From: Amia ocellicauda
Taxonomy: Eukaryota > Chordata > Actinopteri > Amiiformes > Amiidae
Direction of reading: 5' to 3'
NCBI RefSeq assembly: GCF_036373705.1
Contig: NW_027102661.1
Span: forward strand, 620,001-684,000
Length of the DNA stretch: 64,000 nucleotides
Part shown: one piece after another, positions 19,636 through 32,043 of the stretch
Layout of the letters: the number at the start of each line of letters is the position of its first letter
Position numbering within the stretch: position 1 is the first letter of the stretch
The notes under the pieces: model-generated
Databases searched by the model: none
What the model was told of the DNA's origin: nothing
The model's input: the letters and a program-made list of their open reading frames with translations, nothing else
Translations under genes and position numbers: made by a program

Positions 19636-20307
19636 TTATTTCCTTTTCTTTAGCACATACACTGCCGGCCAATCGGGCGGGCACAAACCTGTTCTGAGGC
19701 GAAAGTCTTCTGGGGTTTGTGCTTTTAAGTCCGCAATCAAGTACCCGTAGGGTTTTTTGGTGGCATCCTCAAATGCCTCCAAAAAGAACTTGGTCTGGTT
19801 AGGGTACATTTGACGAGCCAAGACGGTGACCTGTAGTTTATCTCTGGGGTTTTTAAAAAGAATTATATAATTGGCATATAAATTAATAGTGCGGCTTTTT
19901 TTACCTTGAAAAAATAGATTTTGAACTAAATAAATAATACTTAAATTCCTATGATGAGTGTACTTTGTGAAAGCTTTTTCCACTTCACTGTTGTCACCGG
20001 CCTGCTCCATCAGGTCATCAAGGATCACTAGATTAGTTTGACCGGACGGGAACAAGTCATCATCACACAACGAGGCGGGGAGACCTTGCACAAATTACAG
20101 ACTATTTTTTTTCGAAGCCAAATCATCGTAGAGAGGTTGCCAGCAAGAGTAACACCACACTATGTTGTCAAGAGCTTGGGACACGGTTGCGTCCACATCT
20201 TCTATGATGTTCTTTATAAGATAGCTCTTCCCCGAATTGGAGGGACCGGCTATAATACAGGAGAAAGGGTGTTGAAGTCTGTTATCAAAACCACCACTAA
20301 TATCCAT
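19636..20307 (-). pseudogene. Packaging ATPase, copy B, nonsense
   Basis: The same TAA as in copy A (20095-20097) splits Walker A (20095-20307 part) from Walker B (19636-20091 part). The reading frame is otherwise preserved. Confidence 0.88.
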
Positions 20308-23300
20308 AAGGCAGAGTGGTATAATCAGTCTTCAAGACTCTTTTATTGTACACCACCCTGAACCGTTTGTTTAGTGATCTATTTTCCAACGTGTACCCCT
20401 TTTTATTGCGATAGATCTGATTTCCGGCTGTAATAATCTCACGAGGAGGCGCGTCTTTCTCGTTACATAACTTTCTACCAGGGTCGTCAGAGACTTGATG
20501 TTAATGAGCTTGTTGTTACAATGGTTCAGAGTGAAACCCTTAACTTTCATACAGGTCTTACCCGCAGCCGTTCTGTATGCGTAAGTCTTAGGACCCCCTG
20601 AAACAAACTCCACTATGTGGTCCTGAGGATCTAGTTCGCTCGTTAACTCCCCAAGGTAATCCCCGAGGGGAGGGACCCAATCCCCTGGCCTGGTGACAAA
20701 GATTACAGAGTCAGTATCATGATAGAGCGTGCTTTCCTGCAACTGATCCATTAAGTTGTACAGTTCAAGCCGGGCGTAAGCCGTGGTAAAAACCGCTATG
20801 AAAACATTAACGTTCCCCTGTTTGGTGGGGAAATCTTTAGGGGCCCTCCACTGGACCTGTGCCACGTGGTCATTTAAGAATTGAAAGTATGATACTGCAT
20901 GTTGTTTGGAAAACATAAATTCTATGAACAGTTCAGGGGTTTTAATCAAGGTTGTGTTTAGATGGTAATTTCTTTCCCCAAACTTACCCCACAGACTGTT
21001 TAAAATCAGTTTGGACATTTGTCTCTTGGCGGGGTTTACAGTTATGTTCCCCGGCTCTAGACGGATCCCTTCCTTTTCAAAATATTGCTGAACGTATCGC
21101 TCTTTGGCCGCGGAGTCAACACACCATGAGGGATAGCCCGATGCCTCCTGTTTCCCTTTCAGATGGGTCATAATGTAATCAGCAAAAAGAGTATCAGATT
21201 TTTCAGAAAAATGCCAAACCTCATTCACCTTACCGACTCTGTAACCTTTCTCCACCGCCTTGTCAAGCTCAATGCTACACCAGACACCCGTCAGCGCTCT
21301 CTCTTCATCACTGTGCAGACAAGAGGTAGTTTGATTTTCAGTTTCCACACACGTTCTACACAGAGGGAACATCAATTTTCCCGAACACCTGTAAGGCAAC
21401 ACGGGTAAGAACAGCTCGCGAGGAGGGTACATGGTGACTTTGATCAAACCAAAGTAATGTCCGATTTCGAGAAAGTCACGATAAACAATGGTTGGACGCC
21501 CCACCGGGTACATTTTGGTCTTGTTGACATAAGGGTACAGACTGGTGAAATCATAGTAATCTACTCTCTCACCCTCCTTTACCTCATAATGTAAACAGAG
21601 GGCGTTGGTACGACCCCCAAATAACGCATCCCGGGGCTCTAGACGTTCAGGAAAGTCCAAGGTTTCCATAAACCGTTGTACCCCCGCTTCCTGTTGCTTC
21701 AGGGTCGTCCACTCGTGTTTCCAAATCACCAGCACGTTCAAACCATAGGTGTTTTTTAAAGTTTCAATTCGTTCCTGGAAATCATAGTACATATCACCGC
21801 AAAGTTTTTGTGTTACGGGGTTAAAGGTGTTTGGGTCGAAGCACTGAGGACAGCCATGGTAAATACAACCTGCAAACTCATAAGCGGTACGCCGCCCGGA
21901 CACGTCGCTAAAACCGTCTAAGTCATAAGGCCCCATTTTGACTTCCCCTTGATTTAAAGCATGTCTGATGAAGATGTTATCCCGGGCACTCAGGTATTCC
22001 AGCCACTGTATGGAGACAGTCGAAAAGTTCTTTTGTCTAGCACGATAGTTGTCAGAAGTGGTGACCGCTATAGTGTTTTTCTGCAAGAAATTGGACCAAT
22101 ACATTTTCATGCAGAGAGACGCTATGGTCACACTTTGCAAAGGGTCGAGACCCGATGTGTTGATAACCTCGGTGCGGAAACGCACACAGGCTTCTTTAAG
22201 GATCACCACATCATTTTTACAATAAGCGGCCATCTCTTCTCGGAAATCAAAAACACCTCCCTTAACCGTATTGTACCATTTAAAGAATTCCTCCCTCTCA
22301 TGAGACATCATAGTATCAACCCCATAATAAGAGGCGGGCGGGTAGGACCCTCGATAATTTTGAGTGTCCTTAGTATTAAAAAAATGGCAGAACCAACCTT
22401 TCTTCTGAGCCTCAAAACCCAGAGCCTTAGGCAAAGCGCTCAATTTCATGGGGAGGAAATTTAACGAGTCTATGTAACGTTAGTTGAAAGCTTCGTCGGT
22501 GAAACACATGATCTTGCTACCCTGAGCTATTATTTTTGGGGTCACCCCATTTTCCACCAGATACTTCATCAAAATGTAAGAATCATAACCCTTAGCATTG
22601 TGGGCAATAAATGTGTAATTGAGGTATTTTGGACCGCGATACCGCGTAAAGAAATCCCTGACACAACTCTCACCGCTAGCTGACCACTCACGATCCAACA
22701 TGTCAATACAGTGTATATAATTAGCAACGTGGACCCCGTTTTCTTGCCGGCATTCAAAAGCAAAAAAGACATACCGGTTGTGCGGCGGCTCCTTTTTAAC
22801 CGGCTGAATAAAGCACTGGTGTTCGGACCCCGGGGTTAAATCAGCATTACAGATCCTGCATCTCGGCTCCAGACATTTGTGTGGTTTAACCTCATGAAAA
22901 CGGTACTGGAGGCAACACTGCGGGCAATATTTAGTTTGATCACAATAACTCCGTTTTTTAACACACTCAGCAGCGGCCCTCTGTACCTTATGCTCGGAAA
23001 AACAGAACGCTGAGAGACAAATCCTTAAGCAATCTTTACATCGGATGGTAGGGGCCAAACCCTTATGACATTGCGGATTGAAACAGACGTTACAGTAACC
23101 GTCACAGCGGTGCTTAAGCTTATCATTGAAGGCCTTATAACACCAATGACAAACATACGAACAACCCAAAAAAGCCGTCAAACTCTTTATTCCAAAGTAA
23201 TGACTATCACTTAGGAAGAGAAACAGTGTCTGTGTATGGGTTTCAGGATGTATCTGAAATTTCACAAATACTTCCTTTACCTCACAACGGTACCACAAAA

Positions 23301-24524
23301 CAGTTTTTAAAGACAACAACTCCTCAAACTTGGTGATGTCTGAAAAGGCAACCATCTGTTGAGAGTTTAAGCCGGCCCTCTGATGAAGCATTAAAGCCTC
23401 TTGCAGAGCTTGGGGTTCAGGCATGTCGGGGGTGAGTAGTTTTATTAAACTGTAAGCAAAACAGAGCTTATTGTCCCCACTGGAACTCACCACTAATTGC
23501 CTGAGCTTGGTCCTAATTATGTCGTTCTTCAAGCATTTCGACAGTCTTCTAAGCGCCCCACCCTCAGGGTTACGAACCACATTCATTACCAGAGACAGAC
23601 TTTCATCAGCTAAGATGGCTGCGTTACTTTGCAATAACGCTTCGATTTTAGCCAGACATCTAAATTATCTCCACTCAGCATTACAGATAGGTTGCTAAAC
23701 AAATCATCCCCTCTGAGTTCTAACTGTACAACATCTCGAGGTCTGACCCTTTCAGCAACCTGTTCAAGCATTTTCTGCAAGGCCTCGTGTATGTTGACAA
23801 ATATTTCTGCATAATTGTCACAATTTAAAAGTTCTGCAAAATTAAAACGCTGAATCATTTCAAAATTGTTATAGGCCGGTCTATCTATAATCACGGGATC
23901 ACTGGTACTCTTGGACACATCATCATTTTGAACAAAGCCTTCACCCCCTACATTCTCACAGAGCATGTCCTCCACAGCCTTATCAGTCTCAGAACCCTCC
24001 ACATTCCGAACACCCCCACTGCTGACATCTACAAAACCCCCTTTTTGAGGAGGCTCATTTAAAGCCTGTAAAAGTCCTTCAAAGATATCCAACCGGTTAA
24101 TGTCAAGACCCTCCTCTATAGTGATGGCTGCTTCTGCCGCCATCCTGTGTTCTAATTGTCTCAAATCATTTATAATAGGGGCAGAATTTGGTCGGGGTAG
24201 CTCCTCCAAAGCCTCCACCATTTCAAACAAATCGGGGTGAACTAGGGGGTGAACCTCTATAAGCGCTACCGGTGGGAGGTGGTTATTTAGATCATTGACC
24301 ATCTGTAACAGGTCGGGGTTCACAGGTAAGTGTGTTAATTCACATTCTATCAGTGGTAATTGGGGGTTATTTAAATCATTTATCATTTGTAATAGTTCCA
24401 GGTTCATTGGGACATCAGAGGAGTTCACAACAGGGCCGGGGATGTTCTCTCGGGAAGGTCTTTTTGGGGCCCTAGCTTGTTCATAATCCTTTAGTTTGTG
24501 AGTTCTTTTACCAAGTCAGGACAT
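20297..24524 (-). pseudogene. Protein-primed family B DNA polymerase, copy B
   Basis: Pieces: N-terminal 23610-24428, middle 22480-23634, C-terminal 20371-22449. A private 1-base deletion near 20463 replaces the last residues. Shared lesions: TAA at 22480-22482, a frame change near 23610-23664, and TGA as third codon of the ATG at 24524. Motifs A, B and C are intact. Exonuclease motif I reads FAFEC (Ala codon 22759-22761) instead of FDFEC. Confidence 0.9.
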
Positions 24525-24590
24525 TTTTTAATTTATTTTTTATTTTTCCAACAACCCACAATAGTAAGGCGTTTTGTGTCTATTAAAACA

Positions 24591-25192
24591 TTAAATACGG
24601 TACAATTTGTTAGTAAGGGTATTAATAAGGGTGTTTTGGCTCTCTATCACCAGGTTTTGCCCCACTAACACAAGTCTTTGATTTTGTAACAAAGTATGTA
24701 GCAACTCATGCCGACCTTCAGGAAGTAGCTCCGGGGGCTGGTGGCCTGGCTCAGCTTCAAAGGATGGTCGCTCCGGTAAATCTCGGTCGAAGGAGGCAGG
24801 GAGCGAGCGTATACTCATGGACGGAGACCAAGAAGGCCTTTGCGGTAACACCCTGGCCAAGCGCGGGGTACTGTTCCGCGTTTCTGTAGCCAAGAAATGG
24901 GTCTGGGGGGACGATGTTGAAACCAGGCCGTCGTTGGGTGGTGTGTCAGCCCTGACTGACGGCGACCCCTGAGGTTGTTGGATGCCTGTATTTGTTCCGC
25001 CCGACAATGCGGCGGGCTAAATCTGGGGTGTTGAATTACCCCCAGAAGGCTGTGGCCTGAGTAGATGTTGGGGGGTCTCCAAGACCACCGTGGGGGATCC
25101 TCTCGGTGATCTCACCGGGGAAGATGTTTGATCCCACTTAGACGGGGTAATTGTCCTCAATAGCTCATCCACAGAATGACTATCCCAAGAGT
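24591..25192 (-). pseudogene. Pro/Ser-rich ORF without ATG, copy B, nonsense
   Basis: As at 7024-7625, but a TAG near 25017-25019 interrupts the Pro-rich part, leaving a 138-codon open C-terminal portion. Confidence 0.5.
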
Positions 25193-25868
25193 CTTGGGAA
25201 GAATAAAAATATACATTACATTTACATCTTTAAACGGCGACAGAAATCAAACTTAAAACAACATGTCCAGGACATTCAAAACCTTTAGCTTTTTTAGACC
25301 TTTGAAAATAGCCTTAGACATTCACTACAACGCCTTATTATTTACAGACAATATATTTATTAGGACTTGATAATAAATGTAAAACAGAGAAGCCGCTGTA
25401 AATAAACTGTTTCTTAAATGTTTCTTTAAAAACTGTAATATTGTTAATAAAACACACACACACACAACAACATTTCATTTTTAAACGAACCTTCCAAGTG
25501 TAAACGCTTCCTGATCCCGGGACTTCCTGTTTCACAAACGTTTTCACAATCTGTTTAAATATTAAATACAATGAACACCTTCAAGCCTTTTCCTACAACC
25601 ACTTTAAAACAGAAGTATAATAGCGGGAGATAAGCCAAACAACTTACTAAACCCTTTCGGACGGCTTTACTTCCTAACCAGACGGTACGGCAATCGGTCA
25701 TTTCTAAACACGTTCCCCAGAAACAAGCCTAGACCTGTCCGGACTTCTAAAGATCTTTCCCAGAAGCCCCCGCCCTACAGGAAACGGTCACCCATGGCTT
25801 AAATATTAGCCCTCAACGGGCATACAAAGCCCTTTTAAAAACATTAAAGTTTGAAAGATCTTACTTAC

Positions 25869-26625
25869 CTCCACAGAATAATCGTTTCTTATGTTTTTCG
25901 GCTGGTTTAGCTTTTTGCACCGCTGTGAAGGTTAGAGACATGTTTAACCTTTAACCACACCGCTTTATAAAAAGCTTTTACCTCTTACAGGCTGCAGACA
26001 TATACTCACAGCTATCAGATACCGGGGCTGACGGCCTTTCAGATTCTTGAAAGGTTACGGTTCTCGAAGGTAAAACGAAACAAGCCCTCGATGTGGAAGG
26101 CCTTTCGTTGTCTCGAACCACGTTTCTTAATACTGTTAGACAGGATAATTTTTTTAAAATTAACAAAACTGGACTCAAACATCTTACAGAAACGTTATAC
26201 AAACAAACAGGGGTTTAGTTCTTACCCGGTCGGCAGACAGCCTGTCTAGGGACAACCACTTCTCTTGGTCGAGACATTAATCACAGGCCTTTCGATAGTT
26301 TCTGTGTAATTAAAGAGACCGGCATTAATATATATTAAAATGTTTTCATAACTCTAATGAGCCGCTTCAAAACCACACACACCCATACATAAGAACCCAT
26401 GAGCGCAAACACAAAAATCTTACCGTCGTTGTTCCAGATGATCTCCTCAGCGTTGGGAATTAACTCCTGTTGACTGGCTGAAAAATAATTTTACAGAACT
26501 TAAAACAGATGTTATAGCCTTATTTACAATACATGCACACAACACGCTCTGAGTCAATGAAAATAATCTGAAGACTTGCCTAAAAACTCGTTTAAATCGA
26601 AGTCGCTGATGTTGTTTCCGGACAT
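25869..26625 (-). pseudogene. Spliced phase-1 gene, copy B, 8-base deletion in third exon
   Basis: Exons 26625-26580, 26477-26424, 26301-26226, 26132-25989 and 25922-25869. Exon 3 is 76 instead of 84 nt (ATCCTCGG-type segment lost), which breaks the frame. All splice motifs are otherwise present, including the GC donor of exon 1 and the CAG acceptor of exon 2. TATA-like element at 26698-26691. Confidence 0.62.
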
Positions 26626-27873
26626 TGTTGATCTTTAGTCTTAAATCGAAAGGTCAGTATGAGTCTGTCGAGCTGAAGACCAGACCTTCATACTTATACT
26701 GATGGCCACATGCCGGATCTGCTTGTAAGGCATTGTTCTGGTCTGGCCTTTGTGCCGCCCTGTTACCAATTAACATATCAAAACCAACCAATAAAATGAC
26801 ACTGCATCAAATTTCAAATAGAAACCAAGATGGAGACGATCTCTTCCTCTCTACTCTAAACTTTTATTAGAACCTTTAGGTCTCTCAAAAAAACATTTTT
26901 AAGCATCAAGACCTATAGTCAACAAACCACTAAGAATATTTCAGGCCTTTATAAGCGCTAAAAAACAACCTGAGCCAAGAAAATAACTATAAAGATCTAA
27001 AATAACTAGCGCTTTTACAGTGATTTTTTTTTTTTTTTTTAATAGCGATGCTTTGTTTGGTATTAAACAAGTCACAAACTACTCAGAACAGCGTTTATCC
27101 CCGCAAAAGAGATATTTGGGTTTATTTTACAAAGCTTATAAATTATATAGGTTAAAAGTATTCTGAATGTTTTGATACCACACGCCATACCTACTGTTGT
27201 CTGAGCCCACCCCCGCCCCCCATGGTGTGAGTGATTTAGCCTTGAGTGTTGTGATCTATTTAGCATTTTATTTTTTAAACGATTCCTTATCATCAGGGAT
27301 TGAGACTGCTAAAATACCTTAAAAGCATATCCTTATCTTAAGTCTAACTCTTATGAGCTTTAAGACCCTAGAATGTATTTAAGTAAAACGACTGAACACA
27401 TTATGTGAGAGATAAAATATAACCACAGCTTTTTTTTTTTTTTTTTTTAAAACAATTAACCTATACACACAAACACCCACACACACACCCTCTTTTTTAA
27501 TTTTATTTTTAATTAAATTTGAGGGGAGAGACAGAGCCAGATACAGTGTGGATAACATAAGTACCCTATGCAAAACAGGCATTGTTAGGACCTGGGATCA
27601 TAACAGACAACAGAACTTGTTGATCTTATAAAATGATTGGGCGAGAGAGAGAGAGAGACAGACAGAGACAGTGTGAATATGATAAACGCACTATTCAAAA
27701 CTGGCATTGTTAAGACCTGGGACCATTACAGACAACAGAACTTGTTGATCTTATAACGGTTTAGATTTACTAAACCATTACATGTATATTTAAAAAAGAC
27801 CCCCAACCACTACAGGAAGAGCCGACCCATTCACACTCTACAGTTGACCAACAAGAACAACAAGAACAACAGG
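26626..27873. other. Non-coding right-hand segment, copy B
   Basis: No supported gene. Contains the minus-strand TATA-like box and CCAAT-type motifs (to about 26800), T-runs near 27023-27042 and 27430-27448, CA-rich tracts, a GA-repeat near 27642-27658, and an imperfect 105-bp tandem duplication at 27525-27755. Confidence 0.6.
27525..27755. repeat. Imperfect tandem duplication (two units of about 105 bp), copy B
   Basis: Units 27525-27630 and 27651-27755 both run from a GAGAGACAGA start through GACCTGGGA to CAACAGAACTTGTTGATCTT. The same pair occurs in copies C and D at equivalent positions. Confidence 0.75.
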
Positions 27874-28058
27874 TTATGGGCGGCCTTGTTGTTCAGGGTT
27901 TTATGGGTGTACACTTTCTGACGGATATGACGTAGGAATAATTAAGGAAATAACTCTACCTAAAATCACGCCCCCCAATTATGACGTAGGAATATTAATA
28001 AGCTTAGGGCATACGTCATAACAAAATAGGCCGCGCCCATAAAACCCTACTATCTACT
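27874..28058 (-). repeat. Right terminal inverted repeat, copy B
   Basis: 185 bp, inverse of 11903-12087. Ends CCCTACTATCTACT. All three TGACGTA-type sites are kept. Just inside it lies an AACAAGAACAACAAGAACAA tract. Confidence 0.95.
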
Positions 28059-28064
28059 CATAAG
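28059..28064. repeat. Target-site duplication, right of copy B (CATAAG)
   Basis: CATAAG directly after the element end. Followed by AGTAACAGCAATGTC, as in the unoccupied sites. Confidence 0.92.
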
Positions 28065-28281
28065 AGTAACAGCAATGTCGCCGATCCTGCTACGGTCGTA
28101 TTGTAACAGCAACAACATGTATCGATTTTAAAACTGTCAGTTCCAGCGCCTCGCAAAGCTACCCTTCTGCGATCGTTTGTTCTCAAGGTCAGGATTTCTT
28201 GACACTCCGAGGAAGAGAAAACGATGGCCGGCCGCGTTACAGGGACAGATAACAAAGCACTAGCACGCGTGCACCGCGGGT

Positions 28282-28354
28282 TGTTTCCGCCCGGTTTCGA
28301 ACCAGGGACCTTTCGCGTGTGAGGCGAACGTGATAGCCACTACACTACGGAAAC
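28282..28354 (-). tRNA. tRNA-Val (CAC)
   Basis: 73 nt, anticodon loop CTCACAC. Acceptor stem fully paired. One T-stem pair is a T-G wobble. Good candidate for a functional gene. Confidence 0.92.
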
Positions 28355-28914
28355 CGACCTGTCCTGGTGTTTCGAATGGCTCCCATCGAAGCCGGCTGGT
28401 AAAACGCGCACAGGCGTTTCCCGTGGGCCAGCCTGTGAGATAAAGGTTTCTATTTTCACTGACCTATTTTGCATTGCTCAAGGACACATCAGGACACTTT
28501 GGAAACTCTTTCAAAGGAAGAACGCCCTGAGCTATGACAAGACTTACACTTACCCCAACAAGGTCATGCTCACTGGCTTGTTCAAACAGCTGCTGCTCAT
28601 CTTGTGCCACCATCAGACAATCACAGAGCTATTGTGCCTTCTACACCTTACGGTAGCTTTACTTTAACAATAATAATGACGGCGACCTCGACGACAAAAA
28701 GAAAAACAAGAACAACAACAACAACAACAAGAACAATAACATCATCATCAGATTTTAATTAAAAGTGGCTACACCAGCGTTTACAATTTCAACCTGTCGA
28801 CGGACGGACGCTCTGAGTCCACCAATTTCGGGAACTCCAATGAAGAAAAGCCACCTACCGCCTCCGGGGAACCACGAGGGCAAGCAGGACGAAAAGGGCC
28901 GGCCCACAGCAGGC

Positions 28915-28987
28915 TCTTTCCGCCCGGTTTCAAACCGGGGACCTTTCGTGCGTTAGGAGAACGTGATAACCGCTACACTTCGGAAAC
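28915..28987 (-). pseudogene. tRNA-Val (AAC) pseudogene
   Basis: Recognisable over 73 nt but decayed. Position 72 is G opposite G1. T8 is A. Two anticodon-stem pairs are lost. The T-loop reads TTTGAAA instead of TTCGAAA, damaging the B box. Confidence 0.88.
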
Positions 28988-29682
28988 TGACACCGTCACC
29001 TCTTGCTTAGAACGGTTACCGTTGGAGACTGCTGGTAAAACCGACCCGTCCTGGCGTTTCGAATGGCTCCCATCGAAGCAGGCTGGTAAAACGCGCACAG
29101 GCGTTTCCCGTGGGCCAGCCTGTGAGATAAAGGTTTCTATTTTCACTGACCTATTTTGCATTGCTCAAGGGCACATCAGGACACTTTGGAAACTCTTTCA
29201 AAGGCAGGACGCCCTGCGCTCTGACAGTGCCTGCACTTAGCCCAACAAGGTGATGCTGAATGGCTTGTTCAAACGGCTGGTGGTCTTCCTTCACCACCAG
29301 ACTATCAGAGCTATTGTGCCTTCTACACCTTACGGTAGCAACAAATCTGACTACTGCTTTACTTTAACAATAATAATGACAGCGACCACGACGACAACAA
29401 GAACAACAAGAACAACAGCAAGAACAGCATCATCATCATCATCATCATCAGATTTTAATTAAAAGTGGCTACACCCGCGTTTACAATTTCAACCTGTCGA
29501 CGGACGGACGCTCTGAGTGCACCGATTTCGGGACACTTAGGAAACTCTTTCAAAGGCAGGTCGCCCTGCGCTCTGACAGTGCCTGCACTTAGCCCAACAA
29601 GGTGATGCTGAATGGCTTGTTCAAACGGCTGGTGGTCTTCCGTCACCACCAGACTATCAGAGCTATACTGCGCCTTCAACTA

Positions 29683-29688
29683 CATAAG
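29683..29688. repeat. Target-site duplication, left of copy C (CATAAG)
   Basis: CATAAG before AGTAGATAG. Partner at 45594-45599. Confidence 0.92.
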
Positions 29689-29873
29689 AGTAGATAGTAG
29701 GGTTTTTTGGGCGCGGCCTATTTTGTTATGATGTATGCCCTAAGCTTATTAATATTCCTACGTCGTAATTGGGGGGCGTGATTTTAGGTAGAGTTATTTC
29801 CTTAATTATTCCTACGTCATATCCGTCAGAAAGTGTACACCCATAAAACCCTGAACAACAAGGCCACCCATAA
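29689..29873 (+). repeat. Left terminal inverted repeat, copy C
   Basis: 185 bp. Two of the three CRE-like sites are mutated: TGACGTA to TGATGTA near 29729, and TACGTCA to TACGTCG near 29760. At least the first is a CpG transition. Confidence 0.95.
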
Positions 29874-29991
29874 ATACCCCCACCCCTCTGAAGGCAATGC
29901 CCCGAAACTCTCCTCTCTATTTAAGAACCCGCGCTGCTTTTAGGCAATACCTCTTTAATTCTCAGCATCAGAAACATCCCGCTTCTTCAAC

Positions 29992-30524
29992 ATGTCCAGC
30001 GACATCAACATGATACCCCGCAAGAAACAATCCCGGGCAAGGGTTCCTGTACTCACCAATTTAAAGATTGAACGCTCCTGGGTGTTGTTCTGGGGGGCTC
30101 GACGGGGTTACCGCTTTAAAAGGGATCCCAGCTATGTTGGAGTGGAGCTTTTTGCTTTGGGAGAGAAGGAGGGTACGTTGGAATCTTTTGAGACGGTAAT
30201 TGAATACTCTTATGAGGACTGGTTGAAGGTGATGGCCTGGAGAGATCTGGGGCTTGTGGATAAGACTCTAGATGGCTTGCAAGAGGGTCCAAGAGAATGC
30301 GAAATGGAGTCTCCGACTCAGGGTTTTGAAAGGTGGTGAATGGGAAAGCTTGCAGAACTATGGTAGAGTGGTGAAGAGTCTTTCTCTAACTACAGATCGT
30401 AAGGTTTTGTTTAGCAGTACCCTGATTACAAACCCTATTGAAGGGGGTGTGGAGGATCCAGAAAAACAGGTTACTGAAATTATGTTTGACGCCGTCTGAC
30501 GGCTCAGGGGCTACTCTCTTCTAA
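29992..30524 (+). pseudogene. Gene 1 (early, unknown), copy C, frameshift and deletion
   Basis: The N-terminal 115 codons are open to 30339, where an inserted G (GGTGGTGAA) shifts the frame. The original frame continues at 30340-30499 and then loses the segment coding the C-terminal helical and acidic part. The ancestral stop would be at 30522-30524. Confidence 0.65.
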
Positions 30525-30539
30525 GAGGGCGGTGTGTCG

Positions 30540-30567
30540 TGACGTAGTGAAGAGATAGGATAAAAGG
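30540..30567 (+). promoter_or_regulatory. Gene 2 promoter, copy C
   Basis: TGACGTA at 30540-30546 and ATAAAAGG at 30560-30567, spaced as in copy B. Confidence 0.65.
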
Positions 30568-30602
30568 CGCAACAATTCATTCATGGTTTAAAATTAAAGA
30601 GA

Positions 30603-31451
30603 ATGTCTTACCCGAAAGCTGCGGACGTCGACAGGCTCTACAGGCCTCATCAAACCCGGGATCACCCCTGGTTCTATTCCCCAGATTTTGTATATACTCC
30701 GGAACCCTCTGACTGCGGTTACCCTCCAAGACCTCAGACCCCGGTCCCTCAGGACGAAACAACATGCGGTGCGATAGATGTCCAAATGAGTCTCGGGGAT
30801 CCCCAGCCTCTGGAGCTCATGGAGGGCCTCGATTTTGCCGAACTGTCTACCGTCTGTGCGTCTCAGGAGGGGGTCAGTCCAATGGATGTAGAAACACCCC
30901 ACAAACCACCAGGCGACCCAATGAGCATCGGACTGTCCCGGGGGCGTGATGAATACGCAGGATTTATGCCCGGGGTATGTGACCAAGTAAGCAGAGTAGT
31001 TAAAAGCACCCTGGTGTATATTCTGAGTGCTCTCATCGACCGAGCTCTGAAAGAAGTCTGTCGGGGGTGTGAAGTGAATCACCCCAGTCAGTTGAGACAC
31101 AGTTGTTTGTTTGAACCAGACCGTTACTATTTCCTGTTCTATTTCAACGTGTTTTACAGAAGACTGAACAAACCGTGGCTGAAACCGGCACTAATCAAGG
31201 CGCTGTCTTACTCCCACATACATGTCACTGCGGGACAAGTCCAGAAAATCATAGATGAGATTTTGCTGGAGCTGAAAAAGGAGCCGTTTATAATAGAGAA
31301 ACTTGGGCAGCTGCTCAATGACCTGGATGAGCCGAGTAGAAAAACCGCTGGCAAGCTAAAAGCTTATTTCTTCCGTAAAGAAGTTAAAGCTGGGGACAGC
31401 GACGAAGAATTCAACATCTACGCCACTGATTCAGACTCTGACCTGAACTAA
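30603..31451 (+). CDS. Gene 2, unknown protein with Cys/His cluster, copy C
   Basis: 282 residues, open. Scattered substitutions relative to B and D (for example Asp-to-Asn in the acidic tail) leave the Cys/His cluster unchanged. Confidence 0.8.
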   Translation: MSYPKAADVDRLYRPHQTRDHPWFYSPDFVYTPEPSDCGYPPRPQTPVPQDETTCGAIDVQMSLGDPQPLELMEGLDFAELSTVCASQEGVSPMDVETPHKPPGDPMSIGLSRGRDEYAGFMPGVCDQVSRVVKSTLVYILSALIDRALKEVCRGCEVNHPSQLRHSCLFEPDRYYFLFYFNVFYRRLNKPWLKPALIKALSYSHIHVTAGQVQKIIDEILLELKKEPFIIEKLGQLLNDLDEPSRKTAGKLKAYFFRKEVKAGDSDEEFNIYATDSDSDLN

Positions 31452-31463
31452 GGGACTTTGAAC

Positions 31464-31861
31464 ATGGGGAATGTTCTGGACTGCTTCTGCAACTGGTTCT
31501 GTCATCAACAGCTAACCATGCAGCTAACCTGAGAGCGCTATTACACCATGTGCTTGACAGAAAAGTAGCCAACGCGAGCCTTTTCTCTACAGATTTAACC
31601 ATCGATGAGGATCAACTTTCAAACCTGGAAAAGTTAATGGCTGCTGTAACAAAGACCGGAGGGTACGAACACTGGGATGAAGCGCTCAAGGGGGCCAAGA
31701 ATGATATTAGGCCATTTCATCAACATCTGTATGACCTTTTACTGAGCATGTTTAATACACCTCTGTTTACTTTTAAAATAGGTCATATTGTTGTTTTATT
31801 TACATATGTAACTGAGGTGTGTGCCTACAAGATAAAGAAACAGGTATATTTGTTGATATAG
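31464..31861 (+). pseudogene. Gene 3, putative myristoylated protein, copy C, frameshift
   Basis: The MGNVLDCFCNWFCHQ start is kept, but an altered segment (CAGCTAACC duplicated, near 31508-31530) gives a stop at 31530-31532. Downstream, the frame is open through the position where B and D have TGA (here TTA) to 31861, showing that the two halves were once one ORF. Confidence 0.6.
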
Positions 31862-31961
31862 ATCAAGTAACCAATCATCTGATTTCTTTTTGTCAAAAAT
31901 TGTTGTGTATGTTATACTTTTCTCAAATGTGTAAAAAGGGGTATCTGCTCTCCTGAAGTTG

Positions 31962-31983
31962 AATAAAAAACCTTGTATAAAAA
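31962..31983 (+). promoter_or_regulatory. Early poly(A) signal and TATA box before integrase, copy C
   Basis: AATAAA at 31962-31967 and TATAAAAA at 31976-31983. Confidence 0.6.
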
Positions 31984-32043
31984 CTTTGCGCATAGTGTGG
32001 GTCTGTGTGGTTATTTGACAGAAAGACTCGGCAAGCTCCCCAA

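Larger units (their letters stand above)
11903..28058 (+). mobile_element. Polinton/adintovirus copy B, full length (16,156 bp)
   Basis: Bounded by 185-bp TIRs with AG...CT termini and by CATAAG duplications. It contains every gene of the element. Integrase, polymerase, ATPase, penton, gene 1 and gene 3 are disrupted. The small basic protein, pVI-like protein, protease and gene 2 are open. The hexon has lost its stop codon. Confidence 0.96.
28065..29682. repeat. Host tRNA-Val cluster between copies B and C
   Basis: A shorter version of the cluster with one Val-CAC gene, one decayed Val-AAC copy, two CAA/ATC microsatellites (near 28690 and 29390) and the usual spacer blocks. No protein gene supported. 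Confidence 0.85.

Noticed and set aside
27379-27582. 67-codon hydrophobic minus-strand ORF near the right end of B
   Set aside because: Runs through a T-run and a CA-rich tract; its frame differs in C and D.
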